64,000 nucleotides of DNA from Sinomonas sp. R1AF57 (GTDB lineage: Bacteria; Actinomycetota; Actinomycetes; Actinomycetales; Micrococcaceae): NCBI RefSeq assembly GCF_002224485.1, contig NZ_CP022463.1:216376-280375 (forward strand), read 5' to 3'. The position numbers were made by a program, and so were the translations under genes. Shown in pieces: positions 54,883 through 63,591 of this stretch. Each line of letters starts with the position of its first letter. Position 1 is the first letter of the stretch. The notes below the pieces were generated by a model, which worked only from the letters and a program-made list of their open reading frames with translations, made no database searches and had not been told where the DNA came from.

Positions 54883-54907
54883 CGCGGTAGCCCGCTTCCG
54901 CACCCGA

Positions 54908-54952
54908 CTGCCCCGCCGCCGTCGTCCGCTGGGGACGACGGCGGCGGGGCAG
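54908..54952. terminator. Bidirectional hairpin between protease and DUF6191 gene
   Basis: CTGCCCCGCCGCCGTCGTCC at 54908-54927 is perfectly complementary to 54933-54952 (20 bp, 5-nt loop). It lies between convergent genes. No T-tract is present on either side, as is common for actinobacterial terminators. Confidence 0.7.
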
Positions 54953-54978
54953 CCGCGCGTCGGGGCCGGGCGGAGTCC

Positions 54979-55254
54979 CTACGCCGAGGGGCCTTCGCCG
55001 AGATCCGGCAGGTCGCCCGGGTCGCGTCCCTTGGCGGTGTCGACGATCTCTCGGCGCTGCCGGTCCCGCTCCTCGACCACCACCGTGTGGGACGGCTGGA
55101 ACAGCTCGGCGGCCACCCCCAGCATCGCCGCGCTGCCGCCCTTGGGCTTGCGCCGGCGGTAGTAGATCCAGCCGTGGCCCTCAATCCACAGCAGGACCCG
55201 ATCCATGACGACGACAACGACCGCGGCGATCAGGAGCCACCAGTACCAGCCCAT
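54979..55254 (-). CDS. Small single-pass membrane protein (DUF6191-like)
   Basis: The 91-residue protein has one N-terminal membrane helix (MGWYWWLLIAAVVVVVMDRV) followed by a basic cytoplasmic part containing RRRKPKGGSAAMLGVAAELF and QPSHTVVVEERDRQR, the pattern of DUF6191-type proteins. Function is unknown. It is transcribed leftward after the gene at 55286, with a 31-base gap. Confidence 0.7.
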   Translation of the reverse strand: MGWYWWLLIAAVVVVVMDRVLLWIEGHGWIYYRRRKPKGGSAAMLGVAAELFQPSHTVVVEERDRQRREIVDTAKGRDPGDLPDLGEGPSA

Positions 55255-55285
55255 GCCGCACCTCCTGCGTCTATTCTCGGCCCGA

Positions 55286-56221
55286 TCAGGACGCGAGGGC
55301 GGCCTTCAGGGGGGCGAGCGCCGTCGTGAGCCGCTCCCGCAGCGCGGCCGCCTCGGCAGCGAAGCCGCGCTGCGCCTCGACGTACTCGGCTTTCCCTGCC
55401 GGCGTCTCGATGGCGATGGGCTCGAAGCCCCAGCCGGAGAGGTCGTAGGGCGAGGCCTGCATGTCCATGGTCCGCACCCGCCACGCGAGCTCGAAGCAGT
55501 CCATGAGCAGCTCGCCGGGGATCGCGGGCCCCAGCTTGTACGCCCACTTGTAGAGGTCCATGTTCGCGTGGAGGCAGCCCGGCTGCTCGAGGTCGCGCTG
55601 CGTGGCACGGGTCGGCTGGAGCTCGTTGAGGGGCGCCGCGTCGGGGGAGTAGAAGCGGAACGCGTCGAAGTGCGTGCAGCGGATGCGGTGCTCCTCGACC
55701 ACGCGGTCGGTGCCGTCGGCGCCGAGCCGCAGCGGGAGGTACTCGTGCCGGATCCCGAACTTCACGCTCCGGTAGGCCATGGCCCACTCGTGCAGGCCGA
55801 AGCACCCGAACTGCGGCGGACGGGCCGCGGTGCCGCGCAGGATGGTCCCGCAGAAACGGATCGTCTCCTCACGTTCGGCGGCGTAGGCGGGCAGGTCGAG
55901 CACGACGGCGGCAACGTCCTCCTCCACGCCGGCCGCCTCCCGCTCGGTGCGGGTGAGCGCACGGTAGTGCTTCCACCCGAGCCGCTCTGCGGCGTCGTGC
56001 CCCACGAGAGCCGTTCCCGCGCCCGGGTGCCAACGGCCCAGCTGGCCGGGCTTGTGCGTGTAGTAGGTGAAGAGGAAGTCCTCGATGGGGTGCTTCCTCC
56101 CCGCGTTGCGCCGGGCCACGAAGGGCTCCGCGAAGCGCGCCACCCGCGCCGCGTGCGCGTGGGCGCGCGGCAGCCAGCTGTCCTCGGCGAGGACGGAGAA
56201 CGGGACGGCTCGGGAAGGCAC
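55286..56221 (-). CDS. Conserved actinobacterial protein often named 3-methyladenine DNA glycosylase
   Basis: The 311-residue protein contains RKHPIEDFLFTYYTHKPGQL, GRWHPGAGTAL, FGCFGLHEWAMAY, FDAFRFYSPDAAPLN and QPGCLHANMDLYKWAYKLGP, a set conserved across actinobacteria. Automated annotation calls such proteins 3-methyladenine DNA glycosylase, but I see no helix-hairpin-helix or other glycosylase motif, so the function should be taken as unknown. The GTG at 56221 follows a TAAT-rich -10-like stretch by about 6 bases, with no ribosome site. Confidence 0.65.
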   Translation of the reverse strand: MPSRAVPFSVLAEDSWLPRAHAHAARVARFAEPFVARRNAGRKHPIEDFLFTYYTHKPGQLGRWHPGAGTALVGHDAAERLGWKHYRALTRTEREAAGVEEDVAAVVLDLPAYAAEREETIRFCGTILRGTAARPPQFGCFGLHEWAMAYRSVKFGIRHEYLPLRLGADGTDRVVEEHRIRCTHFDAFRFYSPDAAPLNELQPTRATQRDLEQPGCLHANMDLYKWAYKLGPAIPGELLMDCFELAWRVRTMDMQASPYDLSGWGFEPIAIETPAGKAEYVEAQRGFAAEAAALRERLTTALAPLKAALAS

Positions 56222-56359
56222 CCGTCCATTATTCCCGATGCCAGGCGGCCGCCGGGGGCCCAGGGCCGGGGGCGCGAAAGGCCGTCTTGCTAGAATTCTC
56301 CTTGCCGAAGCACCTGTGAATTGGTGTCAGCTGCCTTCCGTCCCAGGGGGTGCCGAACC

Positions 56360-57970
56360 ATGAGTGGGGGAAACCACAGAGCCATGACGACAAGCAGCTC
56401 TCCCTCCCGGCCCGCGGGCAGCCCCTTGGCGTCGAAACAGGCGCGATGGCCTGCGGCCACGGCGCAGAAGCGCAGGGCGTACGTCGCGATCTGCCAGGGG
56501 TTCGTCGGCTCGCTGATGATGTTTGTCGGGTCCATCGGCATCGGGTGGATTGCCAGCGGATCTCCGATGGTCCGCCAGCTAGTCGTCATTGCGATGCGTG
56601 CCGAGCGCTGGGGGGTGACGCTTTCCACCATCCTGCTGACTGTTGGGGCCATGCTGCTGATGCGGTCATGGCTGCGGCTCGGCCAGCGGCTGGGGGATTG
56701 GGGCGATGGCACGCGGCGACAGGTGATGGCGGCCATCGGCGCCTGGTCCCTGCCGCTGCTTTTCGCGGTGCCGATCTATTCGCGCGATGTCTACGCCTAC
56801 ATCGGCCAGGGCCGTTTGCTGATGGAGGGGAGAGACCCCTACGCCGAGGGCATCTCCGTGCTGAACAACTGGTTCTCCCTCGGAGCCGACCCGGCGTGGG
56901 CGGAGGCCCGCACGCCGTATGGCCCGTACTTCCTCTGGCTGGAACAAGCTGTGGTCGCGATCACCGGCGCCCAACCGGACATGTCCGTCCTGCTCTTCCG
57001 GTTGCTGGCCGTCGCCGGGGTGCTGCTGTGTGTGCTGTACCTGCCCAGACTGGCGGAACTGCACGGGATCAACGGCGCCCGGGCCCTGTGGATCGCGGTG
57101 GCGAATCCGCTGTTCCTGATCAGCTTCATCGCGAGTGCACACAACGATGCCCTCATGGTCGGCCTCGCGGTTGCAGGGACATACATGGCCGCGACCCGTC
57201 GGTATGTGCGCGGAGTCCTGCTCGTGACGGCATCCATCGGCATCAAGCCGGCCACGGTGCTACTGCTCCCGTTCATCGCCCTGATGTGGGCAGGAGCTGG
57301 GGCATCCTGGCTGCGCAGGCTCGGGGTCGCTGCCGCCACCGCCGCGCTGAGCCTCGCGGTGCTGGTCCTCAGCGGCATACCGCACGGCTTGGGCCTGGGC
57401 TGGACCTGGGCCATCATGGACCCCACCCCGGGCTACACGGGGTACTCGCCGTCGGGTTTCCTCGGTCAGCAGGTCGAGTTCTTCGGCAGTGTCCTGGGGC
57501 TCCCCGGTGCTGCAATGGCGGACGTCTTCAGGACGGCCTTGAAGTGGACGGCCGTCGGGCTGGTCCTCCTGCTGCTGCTCCGGGGAGAGCATTCCCGGCT
57601 GGTGCGACGCATGGCACTTGCCTTCGCGGCGGTAGTGCTGCTGTCGCCCATCATCCAGCCGTGGTACATCCTCTGGATCATCCCCTTCCTGGCCGCGACC
57701 GGCATCAGGGACGACTGGCAGATCCGGTGCCTCTACGTCGGGGTCACGTTCTTCGTGGTGTTCGGGGCGCAGGATCAGCTGTCGGTCTGGTCCTTCGTGG
57801 AGCTGCCTGTCAATGCATCGTCCCTCGCCTTTGCCATCGCCCTTCTCTTCACGTGCTACCTGTTGGTCCTTGACGTCCACACACGGACGCTGCTGATCCA
57901 GGGCAAGCCGGCGGACTTGATGCGCCGGGGCTTCCGGCGCATCCTCCGCCGGCAGCCCGACGCCGGCTAG
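56360..57970 (+). CDS. MptB-like alpha-1,6-mannosyltransferase (GT-C membrane enzyme)
   Basis: The 536-residue protein has about 12-13 membrane helices. The first outer loop carries PIYSRDVYAYIGQGRLLMEG, the GT-C catalytic Asp region, followed by RDPYAEGISVL and the RTPYGPYFLWLEQ segment typical of MptB, a polyprenol-phosphomannose-dependent alpha-1,6-mannosyltransferase of lipomannan/lipoglycan assembly. AGGGGG lies 9 bases before the ATG at 56360, and TAGAAT at 56291-56296 is a likely -10. Its stop TAG shares the CTAG at 57967-57970 with the stop of the convergent transferase gene. Confidence 0.85.
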   Translation: MSGGNHRAMTTSSSPSRPAGSPLASKQARWPAATAQKRRAYVAICQGFVGSLMMFVGSIGIGWIASGSPMVRQLVVIAMRAERWGVTLSTILLTVGAMLLMRSWLRLGQRLGDWGDGTRRQVMAAIGAWSLPLLFAVPIYSRDVYAYIGQGRLLMEGRDPYAEGISVLNNWFSLGADPAWAEARTPYGPYFLWLEQAVVAITGAQPDMSVLLFRLLAVAGVLLCVLYLPRLAELHGINGARALWIAVANPLFLISFIASAHNDALMVGLAVAGTYMAATRRYVRGVLLVTASIGIKPATVLLLPFIALMWAGAGASWLRRLGVAAATAALSLAVLVLSGIPHGLGLGWTWAIMDPTPGYTGYSPSGFLGQQVEFFGSVLGLPGAAMADVFRTALKWTAVGLVLLLLLRGEHSRLVRRMALAFAAVVLLSPIIQPWYILWIIPFLAATGIRDDWQIRCLYVGVTFFVVFGAQDQLSVWSFVELPVNASSLAFAIALLFTCYLLVLDVHTRTLLIQGKPADLMRRGFRRILRRQPDAG

Positions 57971-59235
57971 GCGGCCAGCCTGGCGCCGTGCTTGCGCCCC
58001 AGTTCGGCTGTCCGGCGCACCGACCACCAGAGCAGGACAGCCAACAGGACATTCCGCGTCGTCAGAACGGCTGCAATGGCGGGATGCGCGTGGATGAGAG
58101 GCGTGTAGAAGAGCGGATAGATCACAAACGTCGCCGCCGCTATGGCCATCAGGAGGGCGGCAGGGACCTTCCATCGGTTCCAGTCGTGGGTCAGCCCCGC
58201 CACAACCACCGGAGCCAGCCAGATGATGAACTGGGGCGACCCCACCTTGTTGAACACGATGAATGCTGTCGTCATCATGAGCGCCCCTTCGAGGAACAGC
58301 TCCTCGCGCTCGGCACCTCGGTTGAGGGCGCGGACCAGAAGGACGGAACCGGCGATCGCAGCGAGGACCAGCAGGGGCTGCATCAGGAAGGCGGCCACCT
58401 CGGCACCGGGACCATAGACCTCCGTGGAGTTGATGGCCACGTTGTCGGCCATTCTCGAGCCCGCAACGTTGAAGACGGTGAGCCACACCCAGGGCGTGGA
58501 GAAGGTTGCCTCGAGCTGCATGCCACGCTCGCCCTGATTGATCAGGAAGTCCATGATGTGGTCCAGGGCGCCGGTCAGGTAGGTCCCGAAGGCCACCACG
58601 GCGCTGACGGCGCCCGCCGCTGCCACCATCCTCAGGCGCTGGCGGGAGGCGATCACCATGGGGGCCAGCACCGCCGCAGGCCACACTTTGATCCAGGTCG
58701 CGACACTGAGCAGAACGGACGCGACGACGGGTCTGCGGGCAGCGAAGAGCAGCGCGACCAGGACGATGGGAGCCGTGATGCCCTCAACCCGGGCGAAGCT
58801 GAGGTATCCCATGAAGCCCGTGAAGAACAGCCACCACCAGGCAGGGGCAATCCCGCTCAGACGTCGGGGACCGCGTGTCAGGTACAGCATCGCGACCGCG
58901 TTGAGGGCCGTGATGATGAGGGTCCACACCAGCAGGTACAGCTCTGGTCCCGCTACGTTGGCCAGGAAGATGGGTATCTGCGCCAGCACTGGATAGACCC
59001 ACGGACTGATCTTTCCCCCGAGGCTGTCCGGGTTGTACCCCGCCATGGCCCACTGGCGGTACTGCTCCGTGTCGCTGAAGGTGCCGCCGTCAAGGAAGAA
59101 GGAGGCCATCCATCCGAGGAAGTACAGATGGACGACGGCGAATCCCCACCACACGCTCGACGGCCGGCTGAACCAGGCGACGAACCCCGGGGGCAGGACG
59201 CGGTGCCGGATGCGGACCAGATGCTCGAAGACCAT
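57967..59235 (-). CDS. GT-C/GT87-type membrane mannosyltransferase, paralogue 1
   Basis: The 422-residue protein has many membrane helices. Its outer loop has GGTFSDTEQYRQWAMAGYNP with the candidate catalytic Asp, and further conserved blocks are GERGMQLEATFSTPWVWLTV and FIVFNKVGSPQFIIWLAPVV. These blocks recur almost unchanged in the gene at 59246, so the two are tandem duplicates. Such enzymes use polyprenyl-phosphate sugars to build cell-envelope glycans; sugar and acceptor are unknown. No strong ribosome site stands before the ATG at 59235, which lies 10 bases from the upstream gene, so translation may be coupled. Confidence 0.78.
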   Translation of the reverse strand: MVFEHLVRIRHRVLPPGFVAWFSRPSSVWWGFAVVHLYFLGWMASFFLDGGTFSDTEQYRQWAMAGYNPDSLGGKISPWVYPVLAQIPIFLANVAGPELYLLVWTLIITALNAVAMLYLTRGPRRLSGIAPAWWWLFFTGFMGYLSFARVEGITAPIVLVALLFAARRPVVASVLLSVATWIKVWPAAVLAPMVIASRQRLRMVAAAGAVSAVVAFGTYLTGALDHIMDFLINQGERGMQLEATFSTPWVWLTVFNVAGSRMADNVAINSTEVYGPGAEVAAFLMQPLLVLAAIAGSVLLVRALNRGAEREELFLEGALMMTTAFIVFNKVGSPQFIIWLAPVVVAGLTHDWNRWKVPAALLMAIAAATFVIYPLFYTPLIHAHPAIAAVLTTRNVLLAVLLWWSVRRTAELGRKHGARLAA

Positions 59236-59245
59236 CGCGGAAATC

Positions 59246-60541
59246 TCAGGACTCCTCGGTCTCGGGCTTCGCCATGGGCGGCTTCCGGCCCAGCGTCCGC
59301 AGGCGGCGCACTGACCAGACAAACAGGATGACGAGCAGGATGTTGCGGATGGACAGGACGAGCGCCATCGCCGGGTCGTTGTGGCTCAGGGCATCGTAGA
59401 ACAGCGGATAGATGAGGAATGTGGCGGCAGCAATTGCCATCAGCATCGCCGCCGGCACGCGCCATTCCTTCCAGTTGCGGGTCAGCCCCACCGCGACGGC
59501 GGGGGCGAGCCACACCATGAACTGCGGCGAGCCGACTTTGTTGAAGACCACGAAGGCGGTCGTCAGGGCGAGGGCTCCTGAAAGGAGCAGCTCCGTACGG
59601 TCCATACCGCCGTTGGCCTTGCCCTGATGAAGGGCCCAGAACGTCAGACCGGTCACGGCGGCCGCGGCCAGCAGGAGAAGAGGCTGCATCAGCACCGACA
59701 GCACCGCCGTGCCGGGACCGTCCACCTGCATCGAGTTGATGGCGGTGTTCATGTACATGTGGGAGTCGCCGATTCCCAGCACGGACAGCCACAGCCAGGG
59801 GGTCGTGAACGTGGCCTCGAGCTGCATGCCGCGGCCCCCCTGCTGGGTCAGGAAGTTCAGCAGTCTTGGAAGGGCCCCGGCCGCCACGGCGAGGGCCACG
59901 ACGGCGGCCGACGTCAGGACTGCTGCGGCGGCCACGCGCGCGCGCTCCTTCACGACGGCGAAGAAGGCCAGCATGACGGCGGCGGGCCACACCTTCACCC
60001 ACGCGGCGATTCCGAGCAGGACCGACGCTGCAAAGGGCTGACGCACTCCATAGACAAGCGCAACGAGGACGACGGGAGCGGTCAGGCCGTCGACACGGGC
60101 GAAGCCGAGCCATCCCATGAGCACCGTGAACCCGAGCCACCACCATGCGGCCGGGATGGCGTCACGCCGCTGGCCCCACATGGTCAGCGAGCCCATGGCC
60201 CAACCGTTCAGCACACTGGTCAGCAGGACCCAGAGGAACAGGAAGGGGCCGGGACCGGCTGCCGCGGCCAAGGCCATCGGGACGAGCGCCAGAATCGGGT
60301 AGCCCCAGGGGCTGGGGCCCCGCGCCAGCGTCTCGTCGTCGAAACCTGCCATGGCCCAGTCCCGGTAGATGAAGGTGTCGCTGAAGGCTTCTCCCCGCAG
60401 CGAGAGCAGGGCTGCGAACACAAGGAACATCGCATGGGCCACAAGGAATCCCCAGAAGAGGCCGCGCGGGGAACGCAGACCCTCCTGCCACCGTTTGCGC
60501 ATGACCATGGCGTCCGAAGGCACCCCGAGGAATCTGTCCAT
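59246..60541 (-). CDS. GT-C/GT87-type membrane mannosyltransferase, paralogue 2
   Basis: The 431-residue protein is a paralogue of its downstream neighbour: GEAFSDTFIYRDWAMAGFDD, GGRGMQLEATFTTPWLWLSV, FVVFNKVGSPQFMVWLAPAV, and MLMAIAAATFLIYPLFYDAL. Both fit polytopic GT-C glycosyltransferases. It is the first gene of the leftward pair. With MptB it forms a small envelope-glycan locus. The gap 60542-60771 upstream holds the divergent PHO-box promoter of phoD; I could not define the leftward promoter. Confidence 0.78.
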   Translation of the reverse strand: MDRFLGVPSDAMVMRKRWQEGLRSPRGLFWGFLVAHAMFLVFAALLSLRGEAFSDTFIYRDWAMAGFDDETLARGPSPWGYPILALVPMALAAAAGPGPFLFLWVLLTSVLNGWAMGSLTMWGQRRDAIPAAWWWLGFTVLMGWLGFARVDGLTAPVVLVALVYGVRQPFAASVLLGIAAWVKVWPAAVMLAFFAVVKERARVAAAAVLTSAAVVALAVAAGALPRLLNFLTQQGGRGMQLEATFTTPWLWLSVLGIGDSHMYMNTAINSMQVDGPGTAVLSVLMQPLLLLAAAAVTGLTFWALHQGKANGGMDRTELLLSGALALTTAFVVFNKVGSPQFMVWLAPAVAVGLTRNWKEWRVPAAMLMAIAAATFLIYPLFYDALSHNDPAMALVLSIRNILLVILFVWSVRRLRTLGRKPPMAKPETEES

Positions 60542-60721
60542 GGAGAATGAACTCTCTCGCTCTGTGAGTCACTGCTTCAGCAGGTCCTCAGACGCTATGA
60601 ACCGGAGAAGGCGGTTCACGGTATTCTCGCATCGGACAAGAGCCCAGCCGCACTGCCACTGGGCGATTCCGGGTGAAATCCGCCCAAGACCCGCCCAAAG
60701 CCAGCGCCGCGTGGCCTGGAA

Positions 60722-60765
60722 GTTCATCCAGTGGTCACAGCGACGTCAGCTCGACCCGGGACACT
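60722..60765 (+). promoter_or_regulatory. PHO box and promoter of the phosphatase gene
   Basis: Three adjoining 11-bp units, GTTCATCCAGT (60722), GGTCACAGCGA (60733) and CGTCAGCTCGA (60744), fit the direct-repeat PHO box bound by PhoP in Streptomyces, with the TCA core in each. GACACT at 60760-60765 would be the -10, placing the repeats over the -35 region as expected for activation. The ATG is only 6 bases after the -10. Confidence 0.65.
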
Positions 60766-60771
60766 GCCGCC

Positions 60772-62418
60772 ATGACTGATCTGTCACGCCGCACACTTGT
60801 CCTCAGCTCCCTTGCCGCCGGTGCCCTCACCGCGGTCTCCGCGGCGGGGGCCGCGGGTCCCGCCCAGGCGGCGGGCGCGCCGTCGGCCGTCCCGCTCGTC
60901 CGCAGCCGCCTCACCCTTCCCTCCGGCATCCAGACCGGGGACGCCACCACCGATTCGGCGGTCCTCTGGTCCCGGTCCTCGGGACCCGGGCGCCTCGTCG
61001 CGACGCTGCGTGCCGTGGACGCCGACGGCGCGGTGATCAGCGGCAAGGGTGCCTTCGAGCGCACCCTTCGAGGCTCCTGGGCCAGCGCCGACACCGACTT
61101 CACGGCGAAGATCTCCGCCGCCCAGCTCCCCTCGGGCAGCCGCTTCGCCCTCACCCTGCAGTTCGAGGACGAGGACGGGAACCTCGGCGAGGCCGTCCAG
61201 GGCTCCTTCTCGACGGCGGCCGGACCCAACGCCGCCGGCCGCACCGCCGTGCGGGGCAACGACGTTCCGCGGGGGCAGAGCTTCGTGTGGACCGGGGACA
61301 CCGCGGGCCAGGGCTGGGGCATCAACGAGGAGATCGGCGGGATGCGGGCCTACGCCGCGATGCACGCCACGAGGCCGGACTTCTTCATCCACTCCGGGGA
61401 CACGGTCTACGCCGACGGGCCGATCCAGGCCAGCGTGACCGAGCCCGACGGGCAGGTGTGGAAGAACGTCGTGACCGAGGAGGTCTCCAAGGTCGCCGAG
61501 ACGCTCAACGAGTTCCGCGGGCGCCACCGCTACAACCTCATGGACCCCAACGTCCGCGCCTTCTACGCAGACGTCCCGGTGATCGCACAGTGGGACGACC
61601 ACGAGACGCACAACAACTGGTGGCCGGGCCAGACCATCGACGATTCCCGCTACACCGTCCGCGACGTCAACACCCTCGCGGCGCGCGGCCGCCAGGCGTG
61701 GCAGGAGTACCAGCCCATCGCGGACCGGCGCGCCCTCGCGCCCGCGACCACCGGCTTCGAGCCCGCGCGCATCTACCGCAAGATCCCGCGGGGCGCCCAG
61801 CTGGACCTCTTCGCGCTCGACATGCGCTCCTTCAAGGGCGAGAACACGCCGGGGCTCGAGGCCACCGAGACGCACATCCTCGGCGAGGAGCAGGTCCAGT
61901 GGCTCATCCGCGAGGTCAGCGCGTCCAAGGCAACGTGGAAGGTCATCCTCAACGACCTCCCGCTGGGCATCGTCGTGCCGGACGCGAAGGGCCAGGAGAG
62001 CATCTCCAACCGCAACGACGGCGCGCCGCTGGGACGCGAGCTCGAGCTCGCCCGCGTGCTCAAGGCGTTCAAGGACGCCGGGGTGAAGAACATCGTGTGG
62101 CTCACCGCGGACGTGCACTACTGCGCCGCGCACCACTACTCGCCCGAGCGTGCGGCCTTCCGCGACTTCGACCCGTTCTGGGAGTTCGTCGCCGGGCCGG
62201 TCAACGCCGGCTCCTTCGGTCCCAACGCGATGGACCTGACGTTCGGGCCCACGGTCGAGTTCGCGAAGGCGGGCATCCGGACGAACCAGTCCCCGCGGGA
62301 CGGCAAGAGCCAGTTCTTCGGCCATGTCGAGATCGACGGCGGGGACGCCTTCACCGTCTCGCTGCGCAATGCGCTCGGCGAGACGGTCTACTCGAAGACC
62401 CTGACCCCCGCGAGCTGA
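60772..62418 (+). CDS. phoD: Alkaline phosphatase, PhoD family
   Basis: The 548-residue protein starts with a twin-arginine signal (LSRRTLVLSSLAAG) and so is probably Tat-exported. It has the PhoD N-terminal sandwich (GDATTDSAVLWSRSS) and the metallophosphatase core: FVWTGDTAGQGWGINEEIGG, FFIHSGDTVYADGPI, VIAQWDDHETHNNWWPG, and VWLTADVHYCAAHHY. PhoD enzymes are calcium/iron phosphodiesterases and phosphatases induced by phosphate starvation, matching the PHO box upstream. It is probably a leaderless message. The gap to the convergent inhibitor gene holds a half palindrome. Confidence 0.92.
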   Translation: MTDLSRRTLVLSSLAAGALTAVSAAGAAGPAQAAGAPSAVPLVRSRLTLPSGIQTGDATTDSAVLWSRSSGPGRLVATLRAVDADGAVISGKGAFERTLRGSWASADTDFTAKISAAQLPSGSRFALTLQFEDEDGNLGEAVQGSFSTAAGPNAAGRTAVRGNDVPRGQSFVWTGDTAGQGWGINEEIGGMRAYAAMHATRPDFFIHSGDTVYADGPIQASVTEPDGQVWKNVVTEEVSKVAETLNEFRGRHRYNLMDPNVRAFYADVPVIAQWDDHETHNNWWPGQTIDDSRYTVRDVNTLAARGRQAWQEYQPIADRRALAPATTGFEPARIYRKIPRGAQLDLFALDMRSFKGENTPGLEATETHILGEEQVQWLIREVSASKATWKVILNDLPLGIVVPDAKGQESISNRNDGAPLGRELELARVLKAFKDAGVKNIVWLTADVHYCAAHHYSPERAAFRDFDPFWEFVAGPVNAGSFGPNAMDLTFGPTVEFAKAGIRTNQSPRDGKSQFFGHVEIDGGDAFTVSLRNALGETVYSKTLTPAS

Positions 62419-62493
62419 CTCCCCGACGGCAGGGACGGGACCCACAGCGTCGGGGGTGTCCGTTCAGGCGCGGTGGGGAGTCGCCTTGTGGGC

Positions 62494-62514
62494 GTTGAGG
62501 GGTCATTTCCCTAG
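62494..62514. repeat. Half element of palindrome family B
   Basis: GTTGAGGGGTCATTTCCCTA repeats one arm of the palindrome at 45741-45791 (one change in 20). No second arm is nearby. It contains the stop codon of the leftward inhibitor gene (complement of CTA at 62511-62513), so here too an element arm supplies the end of a gene. Confidence 0.75.
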
Positions 62515-63005
62515 ATCGCGCCGCCAGGCGGGCCGAGCAGCGCCTCGGCGGCCTTCCACGCGGCGATACCGCAGCCGTCGGTCCTGTCGAAGCGCCGCTC
62601 GACGCGCGCGCTGCCGGCCGTTCCCATGACCGTCGCGACCTCCGGGCCGCCGTACTGCTGGGTGCAGAGCTGGTTGCCCGGCGGCGGCGTGAGGAGCTCG
62701 GGCCGTGCGGCGACGAGCCGGCACGCGTCTGCGGCCCACGGGTGCGTGCTGCCGGGGAGCGGGGCGGGGCCGGCGCAGCGCAGCCTCCACCGCTGCTCCG
62801 GCTCACCCGTCCCGCGCACGACGACGACCTCCAGCTCCGCCGTCGGCTCGCCGGGGGTGCCGCTCGAGGTGGGGGGCGCCGTCGTGCGCGGCTCGGAGGA
62901 GCCGGGGCCCGCCGGTCCGGGCTGGGCAGCCCAGGCGGCTAGCGCCACGGCGCATGACGCGAGGCCGAGCAGCGCCGGGATCCAGACGCGGCGGACGGGG
63001 CGCAC
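62511..63005 (-). CDS. Secreted subtilisin-inhibitor-like (SSI) protein
   Basis: The 164-residue protein has a signal peptide (VWIPALLGLASCAVALAAWA), a Pro/Ser/Thr linker, and a domain with the SSI pattern: RLRCAGPAPLPGSTHPWAAD, ACRLVAARPELL, NQLCTQQYGGPEVATVMG and RRFDRTDGCGIAAW, with four Cys at the spacing of the two SSI disulfides. SSI proteins inhibit subtilisin-like proteases outside the cell; the S8 protease at 51736 is a conceivable target. The start is GTG at 63005. It follows the MarR gene by 15 bases and may be co-transcribed. Confidence 0.75.
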   Translation of the reverse strand: MRPVRRVWIPALLGLASCAVALAAWAAQPGPAGPGSSEPRTTAPPTSSGTPGEPTAELEVVVVRGTGEPEQRWRLRCAGPAPLPGSTHPWAADACRLVAARPELLTPPPGNQLCTQQYGGPEVATVMGTAGSARVERRFDRTDGCGIAAWKAAEALLGPPGGAI

Positions 63006-63020
63006 GGGTTCCGCGCTCCG

Positions 63021-63500
63021 TCAGGCCTGGGCTACCAAGGCTTCGGCGCCGTCAAGGTCCCGGCTGGCCTGGGCGGAGGCGATGAGCTTCATCATCGAGG
63101 CGTGGAGCTCGCCGGCCTCCTCACGGGTGATCTGCAGGCGGGACATCATGGTCGGCGGCACCGCGAGAGCCTTCTCGCGGAGCGCGGCTCCCTCCGGCGT
63201 GAGCGCGACATCGAGCGCCCGCTCGTTGCCCGGCTGGCGGGTGCGGGTGAGCAGGCCCGCGTCCTCGAGGCGCCGCAGCAGCGGGGTCATCGTCGCCGGC
63301 TCGAGCAGGAGCGCCTCGCTGATGTCCTTCACGGTGCGCGGGCTGCGCTCCCAGAGCGCCAGCATGACGAGGTACTGCGGGTGGGTGAGGCCGAGCTTCT
63401 CGAGGACGGGCCGGTAGGACGCGATCACGCTGCGGCTCGCGACGCTGAGCGCGAAGCAGAGCTGCCTCTCGAGCTTGAGGTCGTCGTATGAGGCGTCCAT
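63021..63500 (-). CDS. OhrR-like MarR-family regulator
   Basis: The 159-residue protein has LERQLCFALSVASRSVIASY at its start, where the Cys matches the peroxide-sensing Cys of OhrR, followed by LGLTHPQYLVMLALWERSPR and the winged helix (VKDISEALLLEPATMTPLLR, LLTRTRQPGNERALDVALT). OhrR proteins respond to organic peroxides. GGAAGGA precedes the ATG at 63500. A perfect palindrome lies 18 bases upstream, between it and a divergent small gene. No ohr gene is in the window, so another target is possible. Confidence 0.85.
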   Translation of the reverse strand: MDASYDDLKLERQLCFALSVASRSVIASYRPVLEKLGLTHPQYLVMLALWERSPRTVKDISEALLLEPATMTPLLRRLEDAGLLTRTRQPGNERALDVALTPEGAALREKALAVPPTMMSRLQITREEAGELHASMMKLIASAQASRDLDGAEALVAQA

Positions 63501-63517
63501 GGCGAATCCTTCCGCAT

Positions 63518-63548
63518 TGGTTAGTGCACTAACCATGAGTGTACTATT
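63518..63548. promoter_or_regulatory. Perfect 18-bp palindromic operator and promoter
   Basis: TGGTTAGTGCACTAACCA at 63518-63535 is a perfect palindrome between the OhrR-like regulator and the gene at 63592. TACTAT at 63543-63548 is a good -10 for the rightward gene, and the palindrome covers the -35 position, so binding should block that promoter. Confidence 0.75.
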
Positions 63549-63591
63549 CATAGAGGAGCCGGAGGTCCGGCGGTCGAAGGGAGAGCCAGAA

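Noticed and set aside
51706-54903. A minus-strand open frame of over 1000 codons opposite the protease gene
   Set aside because: It is a shadow of the GC-rich coding strand: Arg/Gly/Val-rich composition, no family motif, no ribosome site, and a clear S8 protease on the other strand.
55286-56221. Naming this gene a DNA glycosylase
   Set aside because: The label is customary, but no glycosylase helix-hairpin-helix or catalytic Asp motif can be seen, so no function was assigned.
51736-63005. The S8 protease and SSI-like inhibitor as one system
   Set aside because: They are about 8 kb apart with unrelated genes between and no shared regulatory site, so only a loose functional link can be suggested.
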